64,000 nucleotides of DNA from Alicyclobacillus sp. SP_1 (lineage in GTDB: Bacteria > Bacillota > Bacilli > Alicyclobacillales > Alicyclobacillaceae). Shown piece after piece: positions 16,958 to 27,541 of this stretch. Within the stretch, counting starts at the first letter, position 1; each line of letters begins with the position of its first letter. Under the pieces are notes generated by a model, which was not told the DNA's origin, searched no databases, and worked only from the letters and a program-made list of their open reading frames with translations. The position numbers and the translations under genes were made by a program. The stretch covers positions 242,882 through 306,881 of the forward strand of contig NZ_JAMCCX010000028.1 of assembly GCF_024706985.1 (NCBI RefSeq), given 5' to 3'.

Positions 16958-19681
16958 GTGGAGAAAGACTGGCACTCATGGACGGTGAGCGATTGTGTCG
17001 CCGAATTGAATTCGAATCCAGACGGCCTTGCCCTGGGCGAAGTCGCAGAGCGGCAGCGCGTCTTCGGTCCGAATCTCCTTGCGGAAGGCACGAAAGTCTC
17101 GCTTCTGACCGTGTTCTTCAACCAATTTCGGGACTTTATGATTTTGGTCTTGCTCGCGGCAACGTTGATTTCCGGACTGCTCGGCGAATACACCGACGCC
17201 ATCACCATTATTGCCATCATCATTCTGAATGGGATTCTCGGTTTTGTTCAAGAGGTCCGGGCAGAGCGGAGTTTGGCGGCGCTCAAAGAACTCACCGCAC
17301 CGATGGCGAAGGTGCGCAGACAAGGTCAGGTCACAGAGGTGCCAGCCAGAGATTTGGTGCCAGGCGATGTGGTTCTGCTTGAAGATGGGGACCGGGTGCC
17401 GGCCGATGGGCGCATTATGTCCTGTACCAGCTTTTCCGTCGAAGAGTCCACACTCACAGGAGAGTCGGTTCCAGTCAACAAACAGCCGGACCTCGTGGCG
17501 GCCGCGAGTGCTTCACTCGGTGACCGAAAGAACATGGTCTACATGGGGACGATGGTGACCCGCGGAAAGGCGGAAGTGCTCGTGGTCGCCACCGCGATGG
17601 ATACAGAAATGGGCAAAATTGCCGACCTGATGGAGCAGTCCGAAGAGACGGTGACACCGCTGCAGCGGCGATTAGAAGAACTCGGGAAATTCTTGGTCTG
17701 GCTGGCCATCGTTTTGACCGTGCTGGTGGTGGTGACGGGCGTCCTTCACGGCCACCCATGGGTGCAGATGTTTCTTGCCGGAGTTTCGCTGGCGGTCGCC
17801 GCCATTCCCGAAGGATTACCCGCCATCGTGACCATCGCGCTCGCCCTAGGGGTGCAGCGGATGATCAAGCGCAATGCGATTGTCCGCAAATTGCCGTCGG
17901 TCGAAACGCTCGGCTGCGCAACGGTCATCTGTTCGGATAAAACAGGAACGTTGACGCAAAATCGAATGACGGTGCAGCACGTCTACGCAGATGGTGTGAC
18001 TTATCAAGTCAGTGGTACAGGCTACGACCCACACGGACAGTTTCTGCTCGGCGACCAAGTCATCTCGCCGAGCCGTCGGCCAGCGCTAAAGAGTCTCGTG
18101 GAGATTGGCGCGGTCTGCAACAATGCGGTGATGGTCGAGCGGCCCGCCGAAGACTCTGTGACGTGGACAGTTCAGGGCGATCCGACAGAAGGCGCGCTCC
18201 TCGTCCTCGCAGCGAAAGCAGGCTTTTTAGAACCGGACGCAGTCTACCACCGCGTTGCCGAAAATCCGTTTGACTCCGAGCGCAAATGCATGTCCGTGCT
18301 CGTGCAAAGCGAAGCCGGAGTGTTCGCTTTTGTGAAAGGCGCTCCGGACATCCTCCTGAACATGTCGAAGCGCGTCCTGTCGGGCGGCAAAGAACAAGGT
18401 CTCACGCCGTCGATTCGCAAGACGATTCAAACGGTGAACGAACAGTTTGCGTCTTCGGCCCTGCGCAATTTGGGTTTTGCGTACAGACAATTTCCTTCCC
18501 TCGAAGTCGCGTCTCAAGCAAACTGGGAAGATGATCTCGTGTTTGTCGGGATGTGCGGCATGATCGATCCTCCGCGAGACGAGGTTTACGAGGCGATTGA
18601 GACTTGTCGACGGGCTGGCGTGCGGACGGTGATGATTACGGGTGACCACCAACAGACGGCCGCAGCCATCGCGAAGCGTCTCTGTATTTTGCCTGAAGGT
18701 GGCGAAATCTTGACGGGCGCGATGATGGACGAGATGGACGACCACGAGTTGGCGGCCGCAGCCAAGAAGACGTGTGTTTACGCGCGGGTCACGCCCGAGC
18801 ACAAATTGCGCATCGTGCGGGCTCTCCAAGCGGGTGGGGAGATTGTCGCAATGACGGGCGATGGCGTCAATGACGCACCTGCCATCAAACAGTCAGACAT
18901 CGGGATCGCCATGGGTAAATCGGGAACAGACGTGGCCAAGGAAGCCTCGGCACTGGTGCTCGCGGACGACAATTTTGCGACCATCGTGGCAGCCATTGAA
19001 GAAGGCCGTGGCATTTACGACAACATCAAAAAATTCATTCGATATTTGCTCGCGTCGAACGTCGGAGAAATTTTGACCATGTTTATCGCCATGTTGATGG
19101 GACTTCCACTGCCGCTGCTGCCGATTCAAATTCTCTGGGTCAACCTCGTGACCGACGGACTTCCGGCCATCGCGCTTGGGGTCGATCCGATTGAAAAGGA
19201 CATCATGCACCGGCCTCCTCGCAACGTGCATGAGGGCATTTTTGCAAAAGGAATGGCGACAAAAATTCTCAGTCGGGGCACATTGATTGGCCTGTCGACG
19301 TTGGCCGTGTTCCTCTGGGTGCGACATGCGTATCCGGACAATCTGGCGCTTGCCCAGACGATGGCGTACGCCACTCTGACGATGTCTCAGTTGATTCTCG
19401 TCTTTGACTGCCGCTCTTTGGACGGGGGGATTTTTAAGAGAAATCTGTTCGGCAATCTGTGGCTCATTTTTGCGGTTCTCTCGTCGGTCGCTATGTTTCT
19501 CGCGACGGTCTACGTGGAACCGCTGGCCAAAGTGTTTTCAACGGTGCCTTTGTCTCTCTCGCAGTGGGTGATTGTTCTCGTGATGGCAGCCATTCCCACG
19601 TTTGCGCTGTCGCTACGCAGGGCGGGTCGAAACGCGATTCGGCCCAAGCAGGCAGAGAAGTCGCAAAGCCGCGCTGCATGA
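16958..19681 (+). CDS. P-type calcium-transporting ATPase (PMCA/SERCA-like, YloB)
   Basis: A P2-type ATPase that exports or sequesters Ca2+ at the cytoplasmic membrane. The order of motifs is complete: the N-terminal cation ATPase domain, TLTGESVPV in the actuator domain, [18 protein letters not shown] in membrane helix 4, the phosphorylated aspartate of [12 protein letters not shown] near residue 327, and the [21 protein letters not shown] hinge. At 907 residues it is full length and lacks a metal-binding N-terminal extension. GTG 16958 is chosen because AAAGGAG lies 8 nt before it. An ATG at 16940 would place that site inside the coding region. Calcium specificity is inferred from family resemblance and the yloA-yloB synteny. 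Confidence 0.9.
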   Translation: MEKDWHSWTVSDCVAELNSNPDGLALGEVAERQRVFGPNLLAEGTKVSLLTVFFNQFRDFMILVLLAATLISGLLGEYTDAITIIAIIILNGILGFVQEVRAERSLAALKELTAPMAKVRRQGQVTEVPARDLVPGDVVLLEDGDRVPADGRIMSCTSFSVEESTLTGESVPVNKQPDLVAAASASLGDRKNMVYMGTMVTRGKAEVLVVATAMDTEMGKIADLMEQSEETVTPLQRRLEELGKFLVWLAIVLTVLVVVTGVLHGHPWVQMFLAGVSLAVAAIPEGLPAIVTIALALGVQRMIKRNAIVRKLPSVETLGCATVICSDKTGTLTQNRMTVQHVYADGVTYQVSGTGYDPHGQFLLGDQVISPSRRPALKSLVEIGAVCNNAVMVERPAEDSVTWTVQGDPTEGALLVLAAKAGFLEPDAVYHRVAENPFDSERKCMSVLVQSEAGVFAFVKGAPDILLNMSKRVLSGGKEQGLTPSIRKTIQTVNEQFASSALRNLGFAYRQFPSLEVASQANWEDDLVFVGMCGMIDPPRDEVYEAIETCRRAGVRTVMITGDHQQTAAAIAKRLCILPEGGEILTGAMMDEMDDHELAAAAKKTCVYARVTPEHKLRIVRALQAGGEIVAMTGDGVNDAPAIKQSDIGIAMGKSGTDVAKEASALVLADDNFATIVAAIEEGRGIYDNIKKFIRYLLASNVGEILTMFIAMLMGLPLPLLPIQILWVNLVTDGLPAIALGVDPIEKDIMHRPPRNVHEGIFAKGMATKILSRGTLIGLSTLAVFLWVRHAYPDNLALAQTMAYATLTMSQLILVFDCRSLDGGIFKRNLFGNLWLIFAVLSSVAMFLATVYVEPLAKVFSTVPLSLSQWVIVLVMAAIPTFALSLRRAGRNAIRPKQAEKSQSRAA

Positions 19682-19776
19682 GTCTGTGCACAGTGACGTG
19701 ACTCGAAGTGTCGACTGAGTTCAAGCATCAAGCCACCGGATTCGTCGTGAGGATTCACGTCGATTCTCCAGGTGGC

Positions 19777-19805
19777 TTGTTCCCTGTCAGGACATGCAGT
19801 AGAAT
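19777..19805 (+). promoter_or_regulatory. Candidate promoter of the remA-gmk-rpoZ operon
   Basis: TTGTTC (19777-19782), 17 nt, TAGAAT (19800-19805). It overlaps the right arm of a hairpin: AAGCCACC near 19731 pairs with GGTGGCTT at 19771-19778. That hairpin may end the ATPase transcript but lacks a good T-tract. No yloC homologue lies in this 213-nt gap. Confidence 0.5.
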
Positions 19806-19894
19806 GAAAACAATTTTGAGGGTGCCGAGAACGAGGCCGAGATGAGGCATCACGCAGGGATTGTCGCGAATGACATGGGCAGGGAGGAACGTGC

Positions 19895-20161
19895 ATGAGC
19901 ACGAAGCTTATCAATATCGGGTTTGGCAACATGGTGTCGGCCAACCGAATTGTTGCCATTGTGGCGCCAGAGTCTGCGCCGATTAAGCGTATTATTCAAG
20001 AGGCGCGCGAGCGCGGAACGCTGATTGATGCCACGTATGGGCGCCGGACGCGTGCGGTCATTATTGCCGACAGCGGTCACGTGGTCCTCTCTGCGGTGCA
20101 ACCGGAAACAGTTGCCCATCGCATGGTTAGTAAAGAACAGGTCATTGAGGAGGACGAATGA
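19895..20161 (+). CDS. remA: RemA (DUF370), extracellular-matrix regulator
   Basis: RemA is a small DNA-binding protein that in B. subtilis activates biofilm matrix and osmoprotection operons and binds DNA as a ring-shaped oligomer. The 88 residues show the family core [30 protein letters not shown] and [32 protein letters not shown]. The ATG follows a GGGAGGA site. Its place before gmk and rpoZ is the conserved Bacillota arrangement. The gmk start overlaps its stop by 4 nt. Confidence 0.93.
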   Translation: MSTKLINIGFGNMVSANRIVAIVAPESAPIKRIIQEARERGTLIDATYGRRTRAVIIADSGHVVLSAVQPETVAHRMVSKEQVIEEDE

Positions 20162-20778
20162 GCACTCGCGGAAATCGCAGGGCGAATCAGGGAATATTGT
20201 TTGTGTTGAGTGGTCCTTCCGGTGCCGGCAAAGGAACGGTCTGCACGGCTTTGATGCGCCGGGAGCTCGGCCTCCACTTATCTATCTCGGTGACAACGCG
20301 TACTCCACGAAATGGCGAAGTCGATGGCGTGAATTATTTTTTTCGTGACAAAGCGGAATTTGAACGAATGATTGAAGCGGACGAATTGTTGGAATGGGCA
20401 AAAGTCTACGACAATTATTATGGGACGCCAAAGGATTTCGTTGCATCAAGATTGGCAATGGGGTATGATGTTTTTCTGGAGATCGACATTCAAGGTGCTA
20501 TGCAAGTGAAACGGCGCTTTGCGGATGGCGTATTTTTGTTTCTGGTTCCGCCATCGCCAACGGAACTCCAAGCGCGCATCCTTGGTCGCGGTTCGGAGAC
20601 GGAAGAGACCTTTCAATTGCGCTTCGGTGCGGCCCATCAGGAGCTTCAGCAAATGCGGGAGTACGACTATGTGATTGTCAATGATGAGGTTGAGCATGCC
20701 TGCAATCGGATTGAGTCCATCATCGAGGCGGAGCATTGCAGCGTGAAGCGCAATTTGCATTTACTCGAACATTGGTGA
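20158..20778 (+). CDS. gmk: Guanylate kinase
   Basis: Gmk phosphorylates GMP to GDP. The P-loop is [10 protein letters not shown], and [19 protein letters not shown] is the GMP-binding segment with its conserved arginine and tyrosine. The core [14 protein letters not shown] and the lid region [12 protein letters not shown] follow. The length of 206 residues is standard. ATG 20158 overlaps the remA stop (ATGA), implying coupling. The rpoZ gene follows after 14 nt. Confidence 0.96.
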   Translation: MSTRGNRRANQGILFVLSGPSGAGKGTVCTALMRRELGLHLSISVTTRTPRNGEVDGVNYFFRDKAEFERMIEADELLEWAKVYDNYYGTPKDFVASRLAMGYDVFLEIDIQGAMQVKRRFADGVFLFLVPPSPTELQARILGRGSETEETFQLRFGAAHQELQQMREYDYVIVNDEVEHACNRIESIIEAEHCSVKRNLHLLEHW

Positions 20779-20792
20779 AAGAGGTGTGTAGC

Positions 20793-20996
20793 ATGTTGTA
20801 TCCATCGATTGACAAGTTGTTGGATATTGTCGACAGCAAGTACGCTCTCGTCGTAGCGACAGCGCGCAGAGCCCGTCGACTGCAAGAGAGTAGCATTGGC
20901 ATGCCGGGTTCTTCCACAACCATGAATGTGAGTCGTGCACTCTGGGAAATCTCGGACGGCACGATTCGCTACGAGCGCACGGAGTCCATATCCTGA
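20793..20996 (+). CDS. rpoZ: RNA polymerase omega subunit
   Basis: Omega is a small polymerase assembly factor. The 67-residue protein opens with [28 protein letters not shown], matching the conserved N-terminal helix region, and contains the [13 protein letters not shown] segment near the end. ATG 20793 follows GAGGTG; a longer frame begins inside gmk and is not credible. It sits in the usual gmk-rpoZ-coaBC order. In the 92-nt gap to coaBC, GGGCTG and CAGCCC could pair, but there is no clear terminator. Confidence 0.93.
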   Translation: MLYPSIDKLLDIVDSKYALVVATARRARRLQESSIGMPGSSTTMNVSRALWEISDGTIRYERTESIS

Positions 20997-21088
20997 GCGG
21001 TTACAAATTTTAAGGAGGGCTGGACAGCCAATGCGGTTGTTCAGCCCCTTCTCTGTTTAGGCGGCATAACAGAGAGAGAGGTGTTGAC

Positions 21089-22294
21089 ATGACGAAACAG
21101 CATATTTTGCTCGGGGTGAGTGGCGGAATCGCGGCCTTCAAGTCGGCGTCTTTGGCTAGTCTGATGGTGAAGGGCGGATATGAGGTCCAGGTCCTGATGA
21201 CAGAGCACGCCACTCGTTTCATCACGCCGCTGACATTTCAGTCTTTGACGAAGCGTGCGGTCGTGGTAGACACGTTTCTGGAACCCAACCCGGCGCAGAT
21301 TGCCCACATCCAACTGGCGGATGATGCTCTGGCATACGTGATTGCACCGGCCACGGCGAACGTCGTGGCCAAGTTGGCGCATGGCTTCGCCGACGACATG
21401 GTGACCACGACGGCACTGGCGGCAACGTGTCCACTGTTGATAGCACCTGCGATGAATGTGCATATGCTTGCGCATCCCGCCGTGGCGGCCAATCTCCGCA
21501 TGCTGGAAGAGCGCGGCGCCATCGTTTTGCAGCCGGCAGAGGGGCTTTTAGCCTGCGGCTACACAGGAAAAGGACGACTGCCTGAGCCGGAAGACATTTT
21601 CGCCGTCCTCCAGGCGGTGCTCGCTCGGCGTCAGGACCTGCTCGGATTGAAAGTCTTGGTGACGGCAGGGCCGACTATTGAGGAGATCGATCCGGTGCGG
21701 TACATCACGAACGCATCCACTGGCAAAATGGGCTACGCGATTGCCGCCGCTGCTGCCGCGCGCGGTGCGGAGGTGGTTCTCGTCAGCGGTCCGGTCACAT
21801 TGGCACCTCCTGAGGGTGTAAAACTGCGGGCCGTTCGCTCGACGGAAGACATGTTTGTGGAAGTCGAGAAACATTTTTCTACCGCTGATGTATTCGTCGC
21901 TGCGGCTGCTCCGGCTGACTTTCGCCCCAAGGAGCGCCTGGCGGGCAAATGGAAGAAAGAACTAGGTACGCCGAGCATCGAGTGGGTGAGGACACCCGAC
22001 GTACTGAAGTCGATGGGAGAGCGGCGTACTTCGCACAACCAGACGTTGGTCGGCTTTGCTGCCGAAACTGAGGACGTCTTGGCCAATGGTCGGCGCAAAT
22101 TGACGTCTAAGCACCTCGACCTTCTGGTGGTGAATGACATTCAAGAAGAGGGCTCCGGATTTGCCGTCGATACGAACCATGTCACCTTGCTCAAGGCGAA
22201 CGGAGACATCAAAGATTTTGCCACTATGCCGAAAACAGCCGTGGCTGACGCACTGTGGGACGAAATTCTCGCCTGGCGCCACCGGACTAGGTGA
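21089..22294 (+). CDS. coaBC: Bifunctional phosphopantothenoylcysteine decarboxylase/synthetase
   Basis: CoaBC carries out two steps of coenzyme A synthesis. The N-terminal flavoprotein decarboxylase half shows GVSGGIAAFKSASLASLM, APATANVVAKLAHGFADD, APAMNVHML and the flexible-flap cysteine in LLACGYTGKGRLPEP. The C-terminal synthetase half shows VTAGPTIEEIDPVRYITNASTGKMG, AAAPADFRPKE and the KWKKELG lysine segment. The product is 401 residues, full size. Its TGA overlaps the ATG of priA. Decarboxylation and ligation would both act on 4'-phosphopantothenate derivatives in the cytosol. Confidence 0.95.
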   Translation: MTKQHILLGVSGGIAAFKSASLASLMVKGGYEVQVLMTEHATRFITPLTFQSLTKRAVVVDTFLEPNPAQIAHIQLADDALAYVIAPATANVVAKLAHGFADDMVTTTALAATCPLLIAPAMNVHMLAHPAVAANLRMLEERGAIVLQPAEGLLACGYTGKGRLPEPEDIFAVLQAVLARRQDLLGLKVLVTAGPTIEEIDPVRYITNASTGKMGYAIAAAAAARGAEVVLVSGPVTLAPPEGVKLRAVRSTEDMFVEVEKHFSTADVFVAAAAPADFRPKERLAGKWKKELGTPSIEWVRTPDVLKSMGERRTSHNQTLVGFAAETEDVLANGRRKLTSKHLDLLVVNDIQEEGSGFAVDTNHVTLLKANGDIKDFATMPKTAVADALWDEILAWRHRTR

Positions 22295-24642
22295 TGTCAA
22301 TGTCGACGCTCATTGCACAAGTCATCGTCAAAGTCACCGCTCGCCAAGTGGACAAGCCGTTTGACTACATTGTTCCCGACGACTGGCTGCCGGACCATCT
22401 CGTTGGCTGTCGCGTCTTGGTTCCATTTCAGAATCGGCGTATTCTCGGTTACGTCATTCACGTCTATCGCGAAGATGAAGATACAAGAGACGCGGGGCCA
22501 GACGGAGCCCACAAAGCGTTGAAAACGCTCCTCCAGCGCTTAGACGACGAGCCCATTCTGACATCAGAGTTGCTAGACCTCGCGCGCTTTCTGTCCTATC
22601 GTTACGCAGCCACTCACTTGCAGGCCATCGAGACCATGCTACCGGCGGCTTTTCGCATGAAGGCCCGTGGTCCGGCTGAGGTCTTGTCCGATCGCGTTGG
22701 GCCAAAACGTCTCGGGCTCTTGATGCCAGCTGGTGCGCTTCGCGATGGTCTTCAGGCAGTTCGAGAAGCGCGCCTTGTGGCGCATGGAGCGCGGCGTCAG
22801 TGGGGGATTTTGGAATCCGTTGAGAAAGCAGGAGGAATCTCACTGTCAGAGCTTGGGTTGACCGCTTCCAATCCTAGCCTTCGCGCTCTTCTTGCCGCCG
22901 GTTTGGTTCAGCTCGAGTGGCGGGAGTTCTACCGAGACGTAGAAGAACGCGGACCGAGCTCTACTTCTGAGGAGTCAGTTCGACTGAGTTCTCGCAGCAA
23001 TTCCACAGAACGCACTCTGACGAGTTGGCAAGAGCGCGCACTGCGGCGCCTCACCGACGCCACGGCCGTCGACGTGCCCAACGTGTTTTTACTACACGGC
23101 GTGACCGGTAGCGGCAAGACAGAAGTCTATCTGCGCGTGATTGAGGCGGTGTTGGCAGAGGGTTGCGGCGCTATCGTTCTCGTACCCGAAATTGCACTGA
23201 CACCGCAGATGGTGCGCCAATTCACGGAGCGCTTTGGCAATCGCGTGGCGCTCCTGCACTCGCTGTTGTCCGTCGGTGAGAGGCGCGACGAGTGGATGCG
23301 GTTGCGCCGAGGCGATGCAGATATCGCGGTTGGAGCGAGATCGGCCATCTTTGCACCCGTACAAAACTTGCGGTTCATTGTCATGGACGAAGAACATGAG
23401 TCGACCTACAAGCAGGAGGAAAGCCCTCGCTACAGTGCGCACCACGTTGCTCTTGAGCGCGCCCGCCAGTCTGGTGCGACCGTCGTGTTTGGTAGCGCCA
23501 CGCCATCTCTTTACGCGATGCATTTGGTTGAGACGGGCATTGCTTCTCTGCTGACCATGCCGGAGCGAGCCAACCGACGGCCTCTACCGCCAGTCGAAGT
23601 GGTCGACATGCGCGAAGAATTGCGTGCCGGACACACGAGTCTCTTCAGCCGCGCCTTAGAGTCGGAACTGCGGGGGGTCAAGGAACGCGAAGAGCAGGCG
23701 ATTCTCTTCTTGAATCGACGTGGCTTCGCCTCATTTTTACTGTGCCGACAGTGTGGAGAAGGATTGGAATGTCCGCACTGTAGCATCGCCCTCACTGTGC
23801 ATCGCCACGGAGCGGAGTATTCGCTGCATTGCCATTACTGTGGGTACGTGACGGCCATGCCAGAGGTCTGCCCAACCTGTAAAGAAGACGCTATTCGGCC
23901 TTATGGGCTTGGCACCCAACAGGTGGAGTCCGCGTTGCAGGCGCGCTTTCCAGAACTACGCGCGTTGCGTATGGACGTTGATACCACCCGTCAGAAGGGG
24001 GCGCACAAGCGCATTTTGGACGCGTTTGCAAGACGTGAGGCGGACGTGTTGATTGGAACGCAAATGATTGCCAAAGGACTGGATTTTCCGCGCGTGACTC
24101 TGGTTGGCGTCATCTCGGCGGACACTCTGCTGTCCATTCCCGACTTTCGCTCGGAAGAGCGCGCTTTTCAACTGCTCACGCAAGTGGCAGGCCGGGCAGG
24201 GAGGGCAGAGGCGGGAGGCAAAACCATCGTCCAAACGTATCGGCCCACGCATTTCGTCGTGAGCACGGCCGCCGCGCACGACTACGCTTCGTTCTATCGC
24301 CGTGAGCGTGAGCAGCGTGAGCGCTATGACTATCCTCCTTTCTGCGAGTTGGCGGCATTTCTTGCGACCCATAGCAACGAGGCCTACGCGAAAGGAGCTG
24401 CCGAACGTTTTGTACGCGAACTGCAGCGCACCGAACCGCCTGATGACGTCACGATTCTACCAGCGACGCCAGCGTTGTTGCGACGGAAAGAAGATCAATA
24501 TCGCTATCAAGTTGTGGTAAAGTATCCTCGATGGAATGCCGTGCGGGACTGGATGGTTACGGCGTTCGCCGCAGTTCACGCGAAGATGAACCAATTGGGT
24601 GGAACCTGTACGCTGGACGTTTCGGCCGGCAGAATTGGTTAG
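22294..24642 (+). CDS. priA: Primosomal replication helicase PriA
   Basis: PriA reloads the replisome at stalled forks. An N-terminal DNA-binding domain (VTARQVDKPFDYIVPD) is followed by a superfamily 2 helicase core with GVTGSGKTEVYLRVIE and the DEEH box (FIVMDEEHESTYKQ). A zinc-binding insert carries four CxxC pairs (LCRQCGEGLECPHC and CHYCGYVTAMPEVCPTC), and motifs QMIAKGLDFP and QVAGRAGRAEAGG follow. I choose ATG 22294, overlapping the coaBC stop, giving 782 residues; another ATG lies 6 nt later. The def gene follows after a short gap. Confidence 0.95.
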   Translation: MSMSTLIAQVIVKVTARQVDKPFDYIVPDDWLPDHLVGCRVLVPFQNRRILGYVIHVYREDEDTRDAGPDGAHKALKTLLQRLDDEPILTSELLDLARFLSYRYAATHLQAIETMLPAAFRMKARGPAEVLSDRVGPKRLGLLMPAGALRDGLQAVREARLVAHGARRQWGILESVEKAGGISLSELGLTASNPSLRALLAAGLVQLEWREFYRDVEERGPSSTSEESVRLSSRSNSTERTLTSWQERALRRLTDATAVDVPNVFLLHGVTGSGKTEVYLRVIEAVLAEGCGAIVLVPEIALTPQMVRQFTERFGNRVALLHSLLSVGERRDEWMRLRRGDADIAVGARSAIFAPVQNLRFIVMDEEHESTYKQEESPRYSAHHVALERARQSGATVVFGSATPSLYAMHLVETGIASLLTMPERANRRPLPPVEVVDMREELRAGHTSLFSRALESELRGVKEREEQAILFLNRRGFASFLLCRQCGEGLECPHCSIALTVHRHGAEYSLHCHYCGYVTAMPEVCPTCKEDAIRPYGLGTQQVESALQARFPELRALRMDVDTTRQKGAHKRILDAFARREADVLIGTQMIAKGLDFPRVTLVGVISADTLLSIPDFRSEERAFQLLTQVAGRAGRAEAGGKTIVQTYRPTHFVVSTAAAHDYASFYRREREQRERYDYPPFCELAAFLATHSNEAYAKGAAERFVRELQRTEPPDDVTILPATPALLRRKEDQYRYQVVVKYPRWNAVRDWMVTAFAAVHAKMNQLGGTCTLDVSAGRIG

Positions 24643-24684
24643 GTCCGCTTGAAAATAGCAGCAACAGGCTATGGAGGTGAGGAA

Positions 24685-25194
24685 ATGGCACGACGAATGA
24701 TTCGCACTGGGGATGACCCAGTGTTGCGCCAAATAGCGAAGCCAGTGCCACAGATGACGAATGCGCTTCGGAAACTACTGGATGACATGGCGGAGACGAT
24801 GTACGCTGCAGATGGAATTGGACTCGCCGCCAACCAAGTGGGAATCGCCAAGCGGTTGGTCGTCGTCGATATCGGAGAAGGTGGACCGGGTCTGATGGAA
24901 TTGGTCAATCCAGAAATTTTTGAGCGCCAGGGCTCTCAGGTTTCGTCGGAAGGGTGTTTGTCCTTACCGGGTTTACGCGGAGATGTGGAGCGTGCTAAGT
25001 TTATTCGAGTGCGCGCTTACGACCGGTATCTGCAGCCCTTTGAATTTGAAGCCGTGGATTTGCTCGCGCGCTGCGTTCAGCACGAGGTGGACCATTTGGA
25101 TGGGATTTTATTTACGGACCACGTTCTTCCCGGTCAACTGCGCCACGAAGTGGAGTCGAAGAGTCGCTCGCGCGTGGAGTCGAAGGGTCGATGA
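24685..25194 (+). CDS. def: Peptide deformylase
   Basis: Def removes the formyl group from nascent proteins, reversing the work of the Fmt enzyme encoded next. The three signature motifs are present: GIGLAANQVG, EGCLSLPG (metal-ligand Cys) and QHEVDHLDG (two metal-ligand His and the catalytic Glu). ATG 24685 is preferred because GGAGGTGAGG lies immediately upstream; a TTG frame at 24649 would read through this ribosome site. The product has 169 residues, with a Ser/Arg-rich tail. Its stop overlaps fmt by 4 nt. Confidence 0.96.
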   Translation: MARRMIRTGDDPVLRQIAKPVPQMTNALRKLLDDMAETMYAADGIGLAANQVGIAKRLVVVDIGEGGPGLMELVNPEIFERQGSQVSSEGCLSLPGLRGDVERAKFIRVRAYDRYLQPFEFEAVDLLARCVQHEVDHLDGILFTDHVLPGQLRHEVESKSRSRVESKGR

Positions 25195-26147
25195 CGGGAC
25201 AGCGCGTGATTTTTTTCGGTACCCCCGATTTCGCCGTACCATCGCTGGTGCAGTTGGCTCAGGCTGGGTATGAACTGCTGGTTGTCACGCAGCCCGACCG
25301 GCCCGTGGGTAGGAAGCGCGAATGGACAGGGCCTCCGGTGAAAGTGGCAGCGCAGTCGCTTGGATTAGAGGTCGTTCAACCTGAGCGCGTAAGTGCCACT
25401 GAGTCGCTTCTGCGCCTGTCCGCGTTTCGGCCAGATGTGCTCGTCACGGCAGCGTATGGTCAGTTGCTGTCTGCCGAGGTGCTGGCCCTTCCCCGTGCTG
25501 GTGCGCTCAATGTCCATGCCTCGCTGCTGCCGCGATGGCGCGGCGCAGCGCCGATTGCGCGGGCAATTTTGGCGGGAGACAGGGAAACTGGCGTGACGCT
25601 TATGGAAATGGTCTTGGCACTGGATGCTGGCCCAATGGTGGCACAAGTTCGCACGCGTATCGCAGATACGGATGACTCGGGGACCTTGCATGACCGTTTG
25701 GCCCAACTTGGGGCAGAACTGCTCGTGGCGAAGCTGCCGGCGTACCTCGCCGGGCAATTGACAGCGGTCGCCCAACCCACCGAGGGCGTGACCTACGCAA
25801 AACGCATTCTGCGCAGAGACGAATGGATTGATTGGGACGATGCTGGAGAAGCGGTCTGGCGTCGCGTGCGCGGTCTGGCACCGCAGCCTGGAGCAGTCAC
25901 TCTGGCTGGCCAGCAGCCGCTCAAAATCTGGTCCGCAGCGCTGCTCGAAAGAACAGAAGTCCTTCCCCCCGGACGAGTCTTGGCGCTTTCATCGGACGAA
26001 GTTGGCGTGGTCTGTGGAGATGGACGAGTCATCCAGTTGCTGACCGTGCAGCCGGCTGGGAAGCGACGGATGGCGGCCGGAGATTGGTGGCGACCGCATC
26101 AAGCACGCAGTCACCCACTGACTTTGTCGAAAGGAAGCGAGGAATGA
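25191..26147 (+). CDS. fmt: Methionyl-tRNA formyltransferase
   Basis: Fmt formylates initiator Met-tRNA using 10-formyltetrahydrofolate. The N-terminal catalytic domain shows IFFGTPDFAVPSL and NVHASLLPRWRGAAPI, the folate and catalytic Asn-His region, and LDAGPMV. A C-terminal OB-like tRNA-binding domain follows (RGLAPQPGAVT). The product is 318 residues. It overlaps def by ATGA and its own stop overlaps rsmB by 4 nt, so def-fmt-rsmB are probably made together. Confidence 0.96.
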   Translation: MTGQRVIFFGTPDFAVPSLVQLAQAGYELLVVTQPDRPVGRKREWTGPPVKVAAQSLGLEVVQPERVSATESLLRLSAFRPDVLVTAAYGQLLSAEVLALPRAGALNVHASLLPRWRGAAPIARAILAGDRETGVTLMEMVLALDAGPMVAQVRTRIADTDDSGTLHDRLAQLGAELLVAKLPAYLAGQLTAVAQPTEGVTYAKRILRRDEWIDWDDAGEAVWRRVRGLAPQPGAVTLAGQQPLKIWSAALLERTEVLPPGRVLALSSDEVGVVCGDGRVIQLLTVQPAGKRRMAAGDWWRPHQARSHPLTLSKGSEE

Positions 26148-27514
26148 AACCAACAGCTCGCGAGATTGCGCTGTCTGTTCTCACGCGCGTGGAGGAAGGG
26201 CAGGCTTACGTGAATTTGGCGCTGCAAGAAGCGCTCGGCTCGTCTTCCCTCGACGTGCGCGACCGCAATCTCTGCACAGAGTTGGTCTACGGCACTGTAC
26301 AGCGGCAGCGCCCTCTGGACCTAGTGATAAGTGCGCACTCCAGCCAACCGGTGGACAAACTGCAGAGCATCGTGCGGGTGCTGCTTCGACTGACCCTGTA
26401 TCAACTGGTCTACTTAGAGCGAGTCCCGGCTTATGCGGCCGTCAACGAAGCGGTGCAACTCGCGAAGCGCAAGGTGCCACGAGCAGCGGGCTTTGTCAAT
26501 GCCGTGTTGAGAGCAGTGATGCGAGCGGGATCGCCATCACAGGTTTTGCAGCGACTGATTGACCGCATGCCTTCGGAAGTGGACCGGTTGGCGACCCAAT
26601 TGTCGGTGCCGTCCTGGTTGATGGAGAAGCTCATCCATCAGTATGGCGAAGAGCGAGCGGTTGCCATCCTCGCGGCACAAAATCGTCGAGCGCCCATTTC
26701 GTTGCGCGTCAATCGGCGCAAGTCAGACCGGGACGCGTTGGTGGTTGAACTGACTGAGCAATTGGGCATGGGCATGGTCGAGCCATCTGTTCTGTCGGAG
26801 AGCGGAATTCGCATCACAGGCAGTTTGGATATTGCTGAGTTCAATCCGTTTCGGGAAGGGAAAGTCTCCGTCCAGGACGAGGCCGCGATGCTCGTCGCTC
26901 CGCTTCTCAACGCGCAGCGGGGAGAGCGGATTTTGGATGTCTGCGCAGCGCCCGGTGGAAAGACGACGCATGTGGCGGAATGGATGGACGATGCGGGCCA
27001 GATTGACGCATGGGACGTTCACTTGCACAAGATGATACTACTCAAGTCTGCCGCCGCTCGCCTCGGTCTGGAGTCGATTCGACCGCGTCTGTGCGACGGA
27101 CGCACAGAACCCGTCGCAGACGACTTTCTATATGATGCCGTGTTGGTGGACGCCCCGTGTACGGGATTCGGAGTGCTGCGCCATCGGCCCGACATCCGTT
27201 GGCGCCGCAAAGCTTCCGATGTGACTGCCCTCTCGGCCCTACAGCGAGAGTTGTTGGTCGCCTCTGCCAAGCGAGTGCGAAAGGGTGGCAGATTGGTTTA
27301 CTGCACGTGTACGCTGTTGAAGGAGGAAAATGAGCAGGTTATCGAAAACTTCTTAGCTTCGAGACCCGACTTTCACTTACTTCCTCCAACGGAGTCAGAC
27401 ATCTCAGCTTCTGTTCTGTCGGAAATTCGCGTGGACACGGGGGTACAAGTGACTCCAGAGATGTTCTCCACGGACGGTTTCTATATTTCGCGTTTGCAAA
27501 GAAGCTTGTCGTGA
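26144..27514 (+). CDS. rsmB: 16S rRNA m5C967 methyltransferase
   Basis: RsmB methylates a cytosine in 16S rRNA. An N-terminal NusB-like domain (REIALSVLTRVEEGQAYVNLAL) precedes the Rossmann methyltransferase core. The SAM site is ILDVCAAPGGKTTH, and the catalytic cysteine region is DAPCTGFGVLRHRPDIRW. The second cysteine motif reads VYCTCTL, where relatives often have YSTCT. ATG 26144 overlaps the fmt stop and gives 456 residues; longer frames lie inside fmt. It is followed by rlmN after a 27-nt gap with a ribosome site. Confidence 0.95.
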   Translation: MKPTAREIALSVLTRVEEGQAYVNLALQEALGSSSLDVRDRNLCTELVYGTVQRQRPLDLVISAHSSQPVDKLQSIVRVLLRLTLYQLVYLERVPAYAAVNEAVQLAKRKVPRAAGFVNAVLRAVMRAGSPSQVLQRLIDRMPSEVDRLATQLSVPSWLMEKLIHQYGEERAVAILAAQNRRAPISLRVNRRKSDRDALVVELTEQLGMGMVEPSVLSESGIRITGSLDIAEFNPFREGKVSVQDEAAMLVAPLLNAQRGERILDVCAAPGGKTTHVAEWMDDAGQIDAWDVHLHKMILLKSAAARLGLESIRPRLCDGRTEPVADDFLYDAVLVDAPCTGFGVLRHRPDIRWRRKASDVTALSALQRELLVASAKRVRKGGRLVYCTCTLLKEENEQVIENFLASRPDFHLLPPTESDISASVLSEIRVDTGVQVTPEMFSTDGFYISRLQRSLS

Positions 27515-27541
27515 CAAGCTGAGAGAGGAGGGATACTGGGC